From HGM12587 sp945786935 (lineage in GTDB: Bacteria > Bacillota > Clostridia > Lachnospirales > Lachnospiraceae), in NCBI GenBank assembly GCA_945786935.1, contig CALZFY010000038.1:1-23320 (forward strand): a DNA stretch of 23,320 nt, written 5' to 3'. The notes under the pieces were generated by a model. It had not been told where the DNA came from. It did not search any database and saw only the letters and a program-made list of their open reading frames with translations. Positions 6,351-13,341 of the stretch are shown in pieces. The translations under genes and the position numbers were made by a program. Position 1 is the stretch's first letter. Each line of letters begins with the position of its first letter.

Positions 6351-7673
6351 TCAGGAAACGCTCCTTAGAAAGTATTTATGTAAAAAGGTACAGCCGGAAA
6401 ATGTGACAAAAAGCTGGCTTAGTAAAAGTCCGATCAAATGTCCTTTGATTCCAAATTTCGGTACAAAAAACCATAAAAATACGATACGGATAAACAGTCC
6501 GGCAATCCCATTGAAAAATGTCACGGAAGTTTTTCCCAGGCCATTTAAAACGCTGTTTAATGTGGTATTTAAGTATAAAAAGGGACAAAGCCAGGAAAGG
6601 GTGGTGATAAAGCTTCCTGCAAGGGTACTGGAAAATACTACGGAACCCAGAAGGTCACCGAACAGGAGAAAAAACAGGGTACACAGTCCGCCTAATAGCA
6701 GACAAAAAGAAAAGGTGGTTTTGACCGTATGTTTTAACTCCTCAAGATTTCCCATAGCCTGGGATTCGGAGACTGTGGGAAGCAGCATCAAAGAAACAGA
6801 ACCGGTCAGTGCATTTGGGAATAAGATCAGGGGCAGTACCATTCCGTTTAATATTCCGTAAATGCTAAGTGCCTGGGAATGCTCCATTCCATAAGCTTTC
6901 AGGGCATAAGGGATAGTGACTGCCTCCAGGCTGACCAAAAGATTAATCAGAATCCGGCTGGTAGTTAAGGGGACAGCCAGAGAAAATATTTCCGGAAGGT
7001 ATGCCGCTATATTTGCATGTTCTTTGTTTAGCCGGGAAGGGTGGTAGGATAAACAGGTGACTGTAAAAAGAAAAGAACAGATTTCACCAAAAACAAGGCC
7101 AATCACGGCAATGGCAGGAGAGATTTCCATTTTGTTGGTAAGATAAATGTGCTGCAGTAAAAAGACGCATCCGATACGAAAGGTCTGCTCCACCAGCTGT
7201 GCTATGGATGGAACGAAAGCCTTATGAACACCAAGATAATATCCGCAAATGCAGGACTGCATAGTTCCAAAAGGAATAGTCACGGCCAGAATCCGAAGCA
7301 GCTGCCCACAGCGCGGTTCTTTTAAGAAGTAAAGGGACAGAAAAGAAGAAAACCTGAAAATAACAAAGGAACAGCCCAGAGAAAGAGTCAGAGATAAAAG
7401 GAGACCTGTCTTTAAAATCCCAATGGCCTGCCCGGAATTTCCTGTGGCACATTTTGCCGCAGTGAGCTTGGAAATCGCAGTTTCGATGCCGGAAGCACAG
7501 AGAGAAAAGCATACGGAATAAACGGGAAAAATCAGCTGATAAATTCCCATTCCTTCTGCACCAATGAAGCCTGCAAGGAATATTTTATAGAAGAACCCCA
7601 TAATTCGACTAAGGAGTCCGGCAAGGGTCAGAAGAAGTGTTCCTTTCAATAATAGATTATTTGTTTTACTCAT
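6351..7673 (-). CDS. SpoVB/MurJ-like polysaccharide flippase (MOP superfamily)
   Basis: This is a 440-residue polytopic membrane protein with hydrophobic segments along almost its whole length, consistent with the 12-14 helices of MOP-superfamily exporters. The N-terminus (LAGLLSRIMGFFYKIFLAGFI, then GAEGMGIYQLIFPVYSV) closely fits stage V sporulation protein B and related lipid-linked oligosaccharide flippases. Such proteins move undecaprenyl-linked precursors, of spore cortex or other wall polymers, across the membrane. It is shorter than the 500-plus residues usual for many SpoVB/MurJ proteins. The ATG at 7673 has AGGA four bases upstream; a TTG one codon earlier is less likely. No terminator follows, so some transcripts may continue into the DAHP synthase gene. 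The substrate is unknown. Confidence 0.8.
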   Translation of the reverse strand: MSKTNNLLLKGTLLLTLAGLLSRIMGFFYKIFLAGFIGAEGMGIYQLIFPVYSVCFSLCASGIETAISKLTAAKCATGNSGQAIGILKTGLLLSLTLSLGCSFVIFRFSSFLSLYFLKEPRCGQLLRILAVTIPFGTMQSCICGYYLGVHKAFVPSIAQLVEQTFRIGCVFLLQHIYLTNKMEISPAIAVIGLVFGEICSFLFTVTCLSYHPSRLNKEHANIAAYLPEIFSLAVPLTTSRILINLLVSLEAVTIPYALKAYGMEHSQALSIYGILNGMVLPLILFPNALTGSVSLMLLPTVSESQAMGNLEELKHTVKTTFSFCLLLGGLCTLFFLLFGDLLGSVVFSSTLAGSFITTLSWLCPFLYLNTTLNSVLNGLGKTSVTFFNGIAGLFIRIVFLWFFVPKFGIKGHLIGLLLSQLFVTFSGCTFLHKYFLRSVS

Positions 7674-7718
7674 CAAATCCTGTTACCCTTTTTTCCAAAA
7701 TATATTCAAAAAGAATGC

Positions 7719-7747
7719 TTGACAGAACGTGTACATAGGTTTAATAT
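7719..7747 (+). promoter_or_regulatory. isc operon promoter
   Basis: TTGACA (7719-7724), a 17-nt spacer and TAATAT (7742-7747) form a strong promoter for iscR-iscS-iscU-mnmA. The predicted start near 7754 lies just before the IscR-like operator. Confidence 0.8.
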
Positions 7748-7759
7748 CTTTTTAGAAAT

Positions 7760-7776
7760 CCGACAAAAATAGTCGG
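7760..7776 (+). promoter_or_regulatory. IscR-like operator (type 1 motif)
   Basis: CCGAC and GTCGG form a perfect inverted repeat separated by AAAAATA. The core and spacing match the E. coli type 1 IscR motif (YYGAC-7-GTCRR with AGTC in the right half). The site lies just after the predicted transcription start and before the iscR start, which fits autorepression. The outer flanks match less well. Confidence 0.7.
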
Positions 7777-7794
7777 AATAAAAAGAGGGATATT

Positions 7795-8250
7795 ATGAAG
7801 CTGTCAACGAAAGGACGATATGGTCTTCGAGCCATGATTGATCTGGCCATCCACAGCAAGGATGAAGCAGTTTCCATTGCAAGTATTGCAACGAGACAGA
7901 AAATTTCAGAAAGCTACTTGGAACAGCTGATTCCAAAGCTTCGAAAGGCAGGTATGATCGTAAGTGTACGTGGCGCCGGCGGCGGATATAAGCTGGCAAA
8001 GCCTGCAAGTGAAATTTCTGTGGGAGATGTGCTAAGGGCATTGGAAGGGAGCTTGGATCCGGTGGATTGTGCAGGACTTCCCGGAGCCTCCGGCTGTGAA
8101 GAATCCGGCGGATGTGTCACAAAATATGTCTGGCAGAAGATTAATGAGAGCATTAATCAGACGGTAGACGGAATCAATCTGGAAGAACTCATCAGAGAAA
8201 GTATCATAGATAGCGGACCGGATGTAAACTCCGGCGCATGTAAGAAATAG
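7795..8250 (+). CDS. iscR: Rrf2-family iron-sulfur regulator IscR
   Basis: IscR is a winged-helix transcription factor whose DNA binding depends on a [2Fe-2S] cluster; it usually represses the isc operon when clusters are plentiful. The 151-residue product starts with the family signature MKLSTKGRYGLRAMIDLA. Its HTH/wing region reads ISESYLEQLIPKLRKAGMI, then VRGAGGGYKLAKP. Three cysteines that could hold a cluster are C92, C101 and C107 (spacing C-X8-C-X5-C); E. coli IscR has C92, C98 and C104. The gene heads an operon with iscS, iscU and mnmA, and an IscR-like palindrome lies in its leader. GAGGGA precedes the ATG. A cysteine-metabolism regulator of the CymR branch is less likely because CymR lacks this cysteine triad. 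Confidence 0.88.
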   Translation: MKLSTKGRYGLRAMIDLAIHSKDEAVSIASIATRQKISESYLEQLIPKLRKAGMIVSVRGAGGGYKLAKPASEISVGDVLRALEGSLDPVDCAGLPGASGCEESGGCVTKYVWQKINESINQTVDGINLEELIRESIIDSGPDVNSGACKK

Positions 8251-8261
8251 GGGTGTGAAAT

Positions 8262-9443
8262 ATGAAAAAAATGATTTATCTCGATAATGCAGCGACCACA
8301 AAGACTGCACCGGAAGTTGTAGAGGCAATGCTTCCGTATTTTACAGAATATTACGGCAATGCATCCAGTGTCTACGGATTTGCAGGAAAAAGCAAGGAAG
8401 CAATGACTGCTGCCCGTGAGACCATTGCAAATGCATTGGGAGCACAGACCAATGAGATTTATTTTACTGCAGGCGGAAGTGAAGCAGATAACTGGGCATT
8501 AAAAGCAACTGCGGAAGCTTATAAGGCAAAAGGAAACCACATCATTACGACGAAGATCGAGCATCACGCGATTCTCCATACCTGTGAATGGCTGGAGAAA
8601 AACGGATTCGAGGTTACTTACCTGAATGTAGATGAAAATGGTGTTGTGAAATTAGATGAATTAAAAAAAGCGATCCGTCCGGAAACCATTTTGATTTCTG
8701 TAATGTTTGCAAATAATGAAATTGGTACCATGGAGCCCATCAAAGAAATCGGTGCCATTGCAAAAGAGCATGGTATTTTATTCCATACTGATGCCGTACA
8801 GGCTTTCGGACAGGTGCCGATCAATGTGGATGAATTAAATATTGATATGTTAAGCTCCAGCGGCCATAAGCTGAATGGACCAAAAGGAATCGGATTCCTT
8901 TATATCAGAAAAGGAGTAAAAATCCGCTCCTTTGTACATGGAGGTGCACAGGAGAGAAAACGCCGTGCAGGTACAGAAAATATTCCGGGTATCGTAGGAT
9001 ACGGAGCAGCCGTAGAGAGAGCAGTGCGCACCATGAAGGAACGTACCGAGAAAGAAATCGAGCTTCGTGATTATCTGATCGACAGAGTATTAAAGGAAGT
9101 ACCATTTACCAGATTAAACGGACACCGTACAGACAGACTTCCAAACAATGCAAACTTCAGCTTTCAGTTTATTGAAGGGGAATCCTTACTGATCATGCTG
9201 GATATGGAAGGCATCTGCGGTTCCTCAGGTTCTGCATGTACTTCAGGATCTTTAGATCCGTCCCATGTACTTCTGGCCATCGGACTGCCTCATGAGATCG
9301 CACACGGATCATTGAGACTGACATTAAGCGAAGAGACTACAAAGGAAGATATTGATTTTGTAGTGGAAACCATTAAGGATATTGTAGCCCGCTTAAGAAG
9401 CATGTCCCCATTGTATGAGGATTTTATGAGAAAACATAAATAA
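8262..9443 (+). CDS. iscS: Cysteine desulfurase IscS/NifS
   Basis: This PLP enzyme converts cysteine to alanine and passes persulfide sulfur to IscU, MnmA and other acceptors. The 393-residue product has the class I desulfurase features: MIYLDNAATTKT at the N-terminus, H101/H102 in EHHAI for PLP stacking, D177 in FHTDAVQ, the PLP lysine K203 in SSSGHKLNGPKG, and the catalytic C326 on the mobile loop SSGSACTSGSLDPSHVL. The long loop and the adjacent iscU mark it as IscS/NifS rather than SufS. The start at 8262 gives MKKMIYLDN; a start at the fourth codon is also possible because the Shine-Dalgarno (GGGGTG) is weak. It lies 11 nt after iscR in the same operon. Confidence 0.94.
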   Translation: MKKMIYLDNAATTKTAPEVVEAMLPYFTEYYGNASSVYGFAGKSKEAMTAARETIANALGAQTNEIYFTAGGSEADNWALKATAEAYKAKGNHIITTKIEHHAILHTCEWLEKNGFEVTYLNVDENGVVKLDELKKAIRPETILISVMFANNEIGTMEPIKEIGAIAKEHGILFHTDAVQAFGQVPINVDELNIDMLSSSGHKLNGPKGIGFLYIRKGVKIRSFVHGGAQERKRRAGTENIPGIVGYGAAVERAVRTMKERTEKEIELRDYLIDRVLKEVPFTRLNGHRTDRLPNNANFSFQFIEGESLLIMLDMEGICGSSGSACTSGSLDPSHVLLAIGLPHEIAHGSLRLTLSEETTKEDIDFVVETIKDIVARLRSMSPLYEDFMRKHK

Positions 9444-9471
9444 AAATAATACGTATAGGAGAATTTAAAAC

Positions 9472-9915
9472 ATGTATAGCGATAAAGTAATGGATCATTT
9501 TAAAAACCCGAGAAATGTAGGAGAAATTGAAAATGCCAGCGGTGTTGGTACGGTTGGTAACGCAAAATGTGGAGATATTATGAGAATCTACCTGGATATT
9601 GATGAAAACCAGGTGATCAAAGACTGTAAATTCAAGACCTTCGGCTGTGGTGCTGCAGTGGCAACCTCCAGTATGGCAACAGAGCTTGTCATTGGAAAAA
9701 CCATTTATGAAGCATTACAGGTAACGAATAAAGCTGTTATGGATGCACTGGACGGACTTCCGCCGGTGAAAGTACATTGCTCCCTTTTGGCAGAAGAAGC
9801 AATTCATGCTGCACTCTGGGATTATGCACAGAAGCATGGAATTGAAATCGAAGGGCTGGAAAAACCGAAGTCAGACATCCATGAAGGCGAAGAAGAGGAA
9901 AGTGAAGAGTATTAA
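9472..9915 (+). CDS. iscU: Iron-sulfur cluster scaffold IscU/NifU
   Basis: IscU is the scaffold on which IscS-derived sulfur and iron are built into clusters. The 147-residue product carries the three ligand cysteines and the conserved Asp: C33 and D35 in AKCGDIM, C59 in FGCGAAVATSS and C103 in VHCSLLAEEA. The LPPVK motif (96-100), which the HscA chaperone recognises in proteobacteria, is present although no hscA/hscB lies in the window. The C-terminal tail is unusually acidic (HEGEEEESEEY). AGGAG lies 10 nt before the ATG. It follows iscS by 28 nt, and mnmA begins 3 nt after its stop. Confidence 0.95.
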   Translation: MYSDKVMDHFKNPRNVGEIENASGVGTVGNAKCGDIMRIYLDIDENQVIKDCKFKTFGCGAAVATSSMATELVIGKTIYEALQVTNKAVMDALDGLPPVKVHCSLLAEEAIHAALWDYAQKHGIEIEGLEKPKSDIHEGEEEESEEY

Positions 9916-9918
9916 TTC

Positions 9919-11010
9919 ATGGCAGGAAAGAAAGTAGTTGTTGGAATGTCCGGAGGGGTAGACTCTTCCGTAGCAGCATACCTTTTGAAAAAACAGGGTT
10001 ATGAAGTGATTGGAGTCACCATGCAGATCTGGCAGGATGAAGAGGAGACCGTACAGGAAGAAAACGGCGGCTGCTGTGGCTTAAGTGCGGTGGACGATGC
10101 AAGGCGGGTGGCAAATCAGCTTGAAATTCCTTATTATGTCATGAATTTCAAAAAAGAGTTCAAAGAAAATGTCATGGACTATTTTGTGGATGAATATTTA
10201 CATGGAAGAACTCCCAATCCCTGTATTGCATGCAACCGCTATGTGAAGTGGGAAAGCCTGTTAAAGCGCAGTCTGGATATCGGGGCAGATTATATTGCCA
10301 CCGGACATTATGCTACGGTGGTGCAGCTGCCAAACGGCAGGTACGCCCTGAAAAAATCAAAAACAGATGCCAAGGATCAGACCTATGCCCTGTATAACCT
10401 TACCCAGGAGCAGCTTTCCAAAACACTGATGCCCTGCGGAAACTACGAAAAAGAGGAAATCCGTAAGATCGCAGAGGAGATCGGACTTCGGGTGGCAAAT
10501 AAACCCGACAGTCAGGAAATCTGTTTTGTGCCGGATGATGATTATGCAGGATTTATTGAAGAAAGCATTGGAAAAAAAATCCCGGAAGGGAATTTTGTGA
10601 CAGCAGACGGTCAGATTTTAGGAAAACATAAGGGGATCATTCATTATACGGTTGGCCAGAGAAAGGGACTTGACCTTCCCATGGGCAGAAGAGTGTTTGT
10701 TACAGAGCTTCGCCCGGAGACCAATGAGGTAGTCATCGGAGAGGGCAGTGACGTTTTTGGAAATGTCCTTTATGCCAACCGCTTAAACTGGATGGGAATA
10801 GAAAGGCCGGAAGATTCCATTGAAGTAGATGCCAAGATCCGATATAACCACAAAGGTGCCAGGTGCATCGTGGAAGTAATTGGTGATGATCTGGTGAAAT
10901 GTACCTTCCCGGAACCGGTCAGAGCCATCACACCGGGGCAGGCTGTAGTATTTTATGATGGAGATATCGTCCTTGGAGGCGGTACGATCATCGGAACGAA
11001 GGAACCATAA
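9919..11010 (+). CDS. mnmA: tRNA-specific 2-thiouridylase MnmA
   Basis: MnmA adds the 2-thio group to U34 of tRNA-Lys, tRNA-Glu and tRNA-Gln, using ATP and persulfide sulfur supplied directly or indirectly by IscS. The 363-residue product has the PP-loop SGGVDSS (11-17), the catalytic cysteine C102 in TPNPCIACNRYVKW, the second cysteine C202 in DSQEICFVPDD, and GHYAT (129-133). A C-terminal OB-like domain follows. The length is normal. It begins 3 nt after iscU with only a weak purine-rich upstream stretch, suggesting coupled translation. Its place in the isc operon couples tRNA thiolation to sulfur supply. A strong bidirectional terminator follows the stop. Confidence 0.96.
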   Translation: MAGKKVVVGMSGGVDSSVAAYLLKKQGYEVIGVTMQIWQDEEETVQEENGGCCGLSAVDDARRVANQLEIPYYVMNFKKEFKENVMDYFVDEYLHGRTPNPCIACNRYVKWESLLKRSLDIGADYIATGHYATVVQLPNGRYALKKSKTDAKDQTYALYNLTQEQLSKTLMPCGNYEKEEIRKIAEEIGLRVANKPDSQEICFVPDDDYAGFIEESIGKKIPEGNFVTADGQILGKHKGIIHYTVGQRKGLDLPMGRRVFVTELRPETNEVVIGEGSDVFGNVLYANRLNWMGIERPEDSIEVDAKIRYNHKGARCIVEVIGDDLVKCTFPEPVRAITPGQAVVFYDGDIVLGGGTIIGTKEP

Positions 11011-11012
11011 TT

Positions 11013-11061
11013 AAAAACAGGCAACTCTGATTGATGAATACTTTCAGAGTTGCCTGTTTTT
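11013..11061. terminator. Bidirectional terminator between mnmA and the histidinol phosphatase gene
   Basis: Perfect 18-bp arms (AAAAACAGGCAACTCTGA and its complement) surround a 13-nt loop, with A- and T-tracts at the ends. It lies exactly between the two convergent stops. Confidence 0.92.
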
Positions 11062-11863
11062 ATAGCTTTATGAATTCCGCTTTCCGCTTCCTGAAAATCG
11101 TGTAGTACTCAAAACCACATTCCTTCAAAAGCTCCGGCACCTTTGCAAAATCGTAGGCAAGATGTTCCGGCCTGTGGGCATCGGAGCCGATGGTAAGGAT
11201 CTCTCCTCCAAGCTCCCGGTAACGTTTTAAAATATCCGTGTGAGGGTTTGGAAAACCGAGACCATATTTAAAGCCTGCAGTATTAAGCTCCAGTCCGATA
11301 TTTTTGGAAATTAATGTTTTTAAGATTTCGTCTAATATTTCCGCGTATTTCTGATAAGAATAGTTTTCAGCCTTTGACGGAGCATAGCGCACAATATAGT
11401 CAATGTGGCCGTACACGTCGATGTTGTCAAATTCTGCAACATTTTCCAGAATCGTTTCGAAATAGCGTAAGATTCCGGCTGCCTCCTCACGATTTTCCCA
11501 GTATTCGGGGAAGTACGGGTCCATCCGGTCTACCAGATGGGAGGAGCCAATGACAAAGTCGAAGCCATATCCATTAATGATCTTTGAAAGATCTTTGTAA
11601 ATGCCCGGCTGGAGACCGGCTTCGATGCCTGTAAGCAAAGTGATCTGATGGCCATAGGTTTCCCGAAGCTTTTGGTGCTTTTCGAAATATTCGTCCACGT
11701 CAAAGGTAAAATCAAGATCAGGATATGGAAAATCAAGATCCATATGATCTGTCATACAAAGGTATTGGAGGCCAAGGGAAATGGCCTGTTCCAACATGCT
11801 TTCCGGAGACGCCTTGCAGTCTGCAGAAAAGCTGGTGTGGTTATGAAAGTCGCAGGTGATCAT
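11060..11863 (-). CDS. hisK: PHP-family histidinol-phosphatase (HisJ/HisK type)
   Basis: The enzyme probably removes phosphate from L-histidinol phosphate, the penultimate histidine-biosynthesis reaction. The 267-residue product has PHP-domain metal-binding motifs in order: DFHNHTSFSADC (H7, H9), MTDHMDLDF (D39, H40), GIEAGLQPG (E81), IGSSHLVD (H109), VYGHIDYIVRY (H153), LELNTAGF and LTIGSDAHRPEHLAYDF (D228, H230). These agree with the HisJ branch more than with DNA polymerase-type PHP domains. The start at 11863 has AGAGG 7 nt upstream and begins right before the first motif; a longer frame to 11905 adds 14 residues without family resemblance. No other his genes are in the window, so the substrate is inferred from family. 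Confidence 0.84.
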   Translation of the reverse strand: MITCDFHNHTSFSADCKASPESMLEQAISLGLQYLCMTDHMDLDFPYPDLDFTFDVDEYFEKHQKLRETYGHQITLLTGIEAGLQPGIYKDLSKIINGYGFDFVIGSSHLVDRMDPYFPEYWENREEAAGILRYFETILENVAEFDNIDVYGHIDYIVRYAPSKAENYSYQKYAEILDEILKTLISKNIGLELNTAGFKYGLGFPNPHTDILKRYRELGGEILTIGSDAHRPEHLAYDFAKVPELLKECGFEYYTIFRKRKAEFIKL

Positions 11864-12065
11864 AAGTAAACCTCTAATTAATAATAAGTGATCAGTTCCC
11901 ACCAATCGCGTAAATTATTTGAAAAATTTACGTATCGAAAGGTTTATGAACAGATATAATATATCTTAAGTATTTTAGAAAGTAAATAATAACGGCGATT
12001 TTTCCGCCGAAAACCGGGTAAAACCGGGTAATTTTAAAAGTGCAAAATTTTACCTAAAATAATAC
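11864..12065. other. Divergent intergenic region between hisK and gap
   Basis: The 311-nt gap between the two genes (to 12174) holds no open frame that I support. Its left part contains a 15-nt palindrome AGATATA-A-TATATCT (11952-11966), an inverted repeat CGGCG/CGCCG (11993-12009) and the tandem repeat listed separately. I see no convincing promoter for the leftward gene. Confidence 0.5.
12010..12029 (+). repeat. Tandem AAAACCGGGT repeat upstream of the gap promoter
   Basis: Two perfect copies of the 10-nt unit AAAACCGGGT lie head to tail, 36 nt before the gap -35 box. The period is close to one helical turn, so both copies face the same side of the DNA. This would suit a regulator, but none can be named. 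Confidence 0.7.
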
Positions 12066-12094
12066 TTGAATTTTTGTATCGGATTATGTACAAT
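12066..12094 (+). promoter_or_regulatory. gap promoter
   Basis: TTGAAT (12066-12071), a 17-nt spacer and TACAAT (12089-12094) predict a start near 12101 and a leader of about 75 nt. Confidence 0.65.
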
Positions 12095-12174
12095 ATTAGC
12101 AGATTGGGAATGTTTTAACAAATAGCCCAAGCTCTTACTTTTATGCATTAATATATTTCAGGAGGATGAAAATC

Positions 12175-13194
12175 ATGGCAGTTAAAGTAGCAATTAATGG
12201 TTTTGGACGTATCGGACGTCTTGCATTCAGACAGATGTTCGGAGCAGAAGGATTTGAAATCGTTGCAATCAACGATTTAACAAGCCCGGAAATGTTAGCA
12301 CACTTATTAAAATATGACTCTACACAGGGTAGATATGAACTCTGCGATAAAGTTACTGCTGGCGAAGATTCTATCACAGTTGATGGAAAAGAAATCAAAA
12401 TTTATGCAAAAGCTAACGCAGCTGAACTTCCTTGGGGAGAAATCGGTGTTGATGTAGTTCTTGAATGTACAGGATTCTACACATCTAAAGCAAAAGCTCA
12501 GGCTCACATCGATGCAGGTGCTAAATATGTTGTTATTTCCGCTCCGGCTGGAAACGACCTTCCTACAATCGTTTACAATGTAAACCATGACAAGCTTACA
12601 GCTGATGACCACATCATCTCTGCTGCATCTTGTACAACAAACTGCTTAGCACCAATGGCTAAAGCACTTAACGAATTAGCACCAATCAAAACTGGTATCA
12701 TGTGCACAATCCACGCTTACACAGGCGATCAGATGACACTTGACGGACCACAGAGAAAAGGTGACAAGAGACGTTCTCGTGCAGCTGCTTGCAACATCGT
12801 TCCAAACAGCACAGGTGCTGCAAAAGCTATCGGTTTAGTAATTCCGGAATTAAACGGAAAATTAATCGGTGCTGCTCAGCGTGTACCAACCCCAACAGGT
12901 TCTACAACAATCTTAACAGCAGTTGTTGAAGGAAACGTAACAGTTGATCAGATCAACGCAGCTATGAAAGCAGCTTCTAACGAATCTTTCGGATACAACA
13001 CAGATGAAATCGTATCCAGCGATATCGTAGGTATGAGATTTGGTTCCCTGTTTGATGCTACACAGACAATGGTACTTCCATTAGACAACGGCACAACACA
13101 GGTTCAGGTAGTTTCATGGTATGACAATGAAAACTCCTACACAAGCCAGATGGTTCGTACAATCAAACACTTCGGAACATTAATGAACAAATAA
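12175..13194 (+). CDS. gap: Glyceraldehyde-3-phosphate dehydrogenase, NAD-type
   Basis: This glycolytic enzyme oxidises glyceraldehyde 3-phosphate to 1,3-bisphosphoglycerate with NAD. The 339-residue product has the Rossmann start VKVAINGFGRIGR, D34 in AINDLTS, which favours NAD over NADP, the catalytic C153 in SAASCTTNCLAPMAK and H180 in CTIHAYTGDQ. The start at 12175 was chosen because GGAGG (12161-12165) then has 9-nt spacing; an in-frame ATG at 12166 touches the Shine-Dalgarno directly. Codon use is strongly biased (ACA, GCA, GTT, TTA, AAA), as expected for a highly expressed gene. It leads the pathway-ordered glycolytic cluster, but a strong terminator separates it from pgk. Confidence 0.97.
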   Translation: MAVKVAINGFGRIGRLAFRQMFGAEGFEIVAINDLTSPEMLAHLLKYDSTQGRYELCDKVTAGEDSITVDGKEIKIYAKANAAELPWGEIGVDVVLECTGFYTSKAKAQAHIDAGAKYVVISAPAGNDLPTIVYNVNHDKLTADDHIISAASCTTNCLAPMAKALNELAPIKTGIMCTIHAYTGDQMTLDGPQRKGDKRRSRAAACNIVPNSTGAAKAIGLVIPELNGKLIGAAQRVPTPTGSTTILTAVVEGNVTVDQINAAMKAASNESFGYNTDEIVSSDIVGMRFGSLFDATQTMVLPLDNGTTQVQVVSWYDNENSYTSQMVRTIKHFGTLMNK

Positions 13195-13254
13195 TTCATG
13201 ACAGTGTTTGAAGGGTTATTCTAGTTTGTTGTTCAGCTACCACTACAACGGGGT

Positions 13255-13264
13255 GAACAGTAAC
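13255..13264 (+). repeat. GAACAGTAAC intergenic repeat, copy 2
   Basis: This copy lies 60 nt after the gap stop. TGTTCA at 13229-13234 could pair with TGAACA at 13254-13259 to form a hairpin just upstream of the gap terminator. Confidence 0.6.
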
Positions 13265-13277
13265 TGATTTAGACCTC

Positions 13278-13312
13278 AAAGGGTCCGGTCTTTTGGGACC
13301 GGACCCTTTTTT
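13278..13312 (+). terminator. Strong intrinsic terminator between gap and pgk
   Basis: AAAGGGTCCGGTC and its perfect complement form a 13-bp GC-rich stem with a 6-nt loop, followed by a T-tract. pgk begins only 30 nt later with no visible promoter in between. It may therefore act as a partial terminator that sets gap above pgk-tpiA-gpmI. Confidence 0.88.
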
Positions 13313-13341
13313 AACAATTAATTTACAAGGAGGCAAATAAA

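Noticed and set aside
6283..6861. Rightward 192-codon frame opposite the flippase gene
   Set aside because: It is antisense to a convincing SpoVB/MurJ-like protein and its composition looks like a shadow translation.
11864..12174. Promoter for hisK around the AGATATAATATATCT palindrome
   Set aside because: A -10-like TATTAT can be read leftward but no -35 element lies at a suitable distance, so I do not call it.
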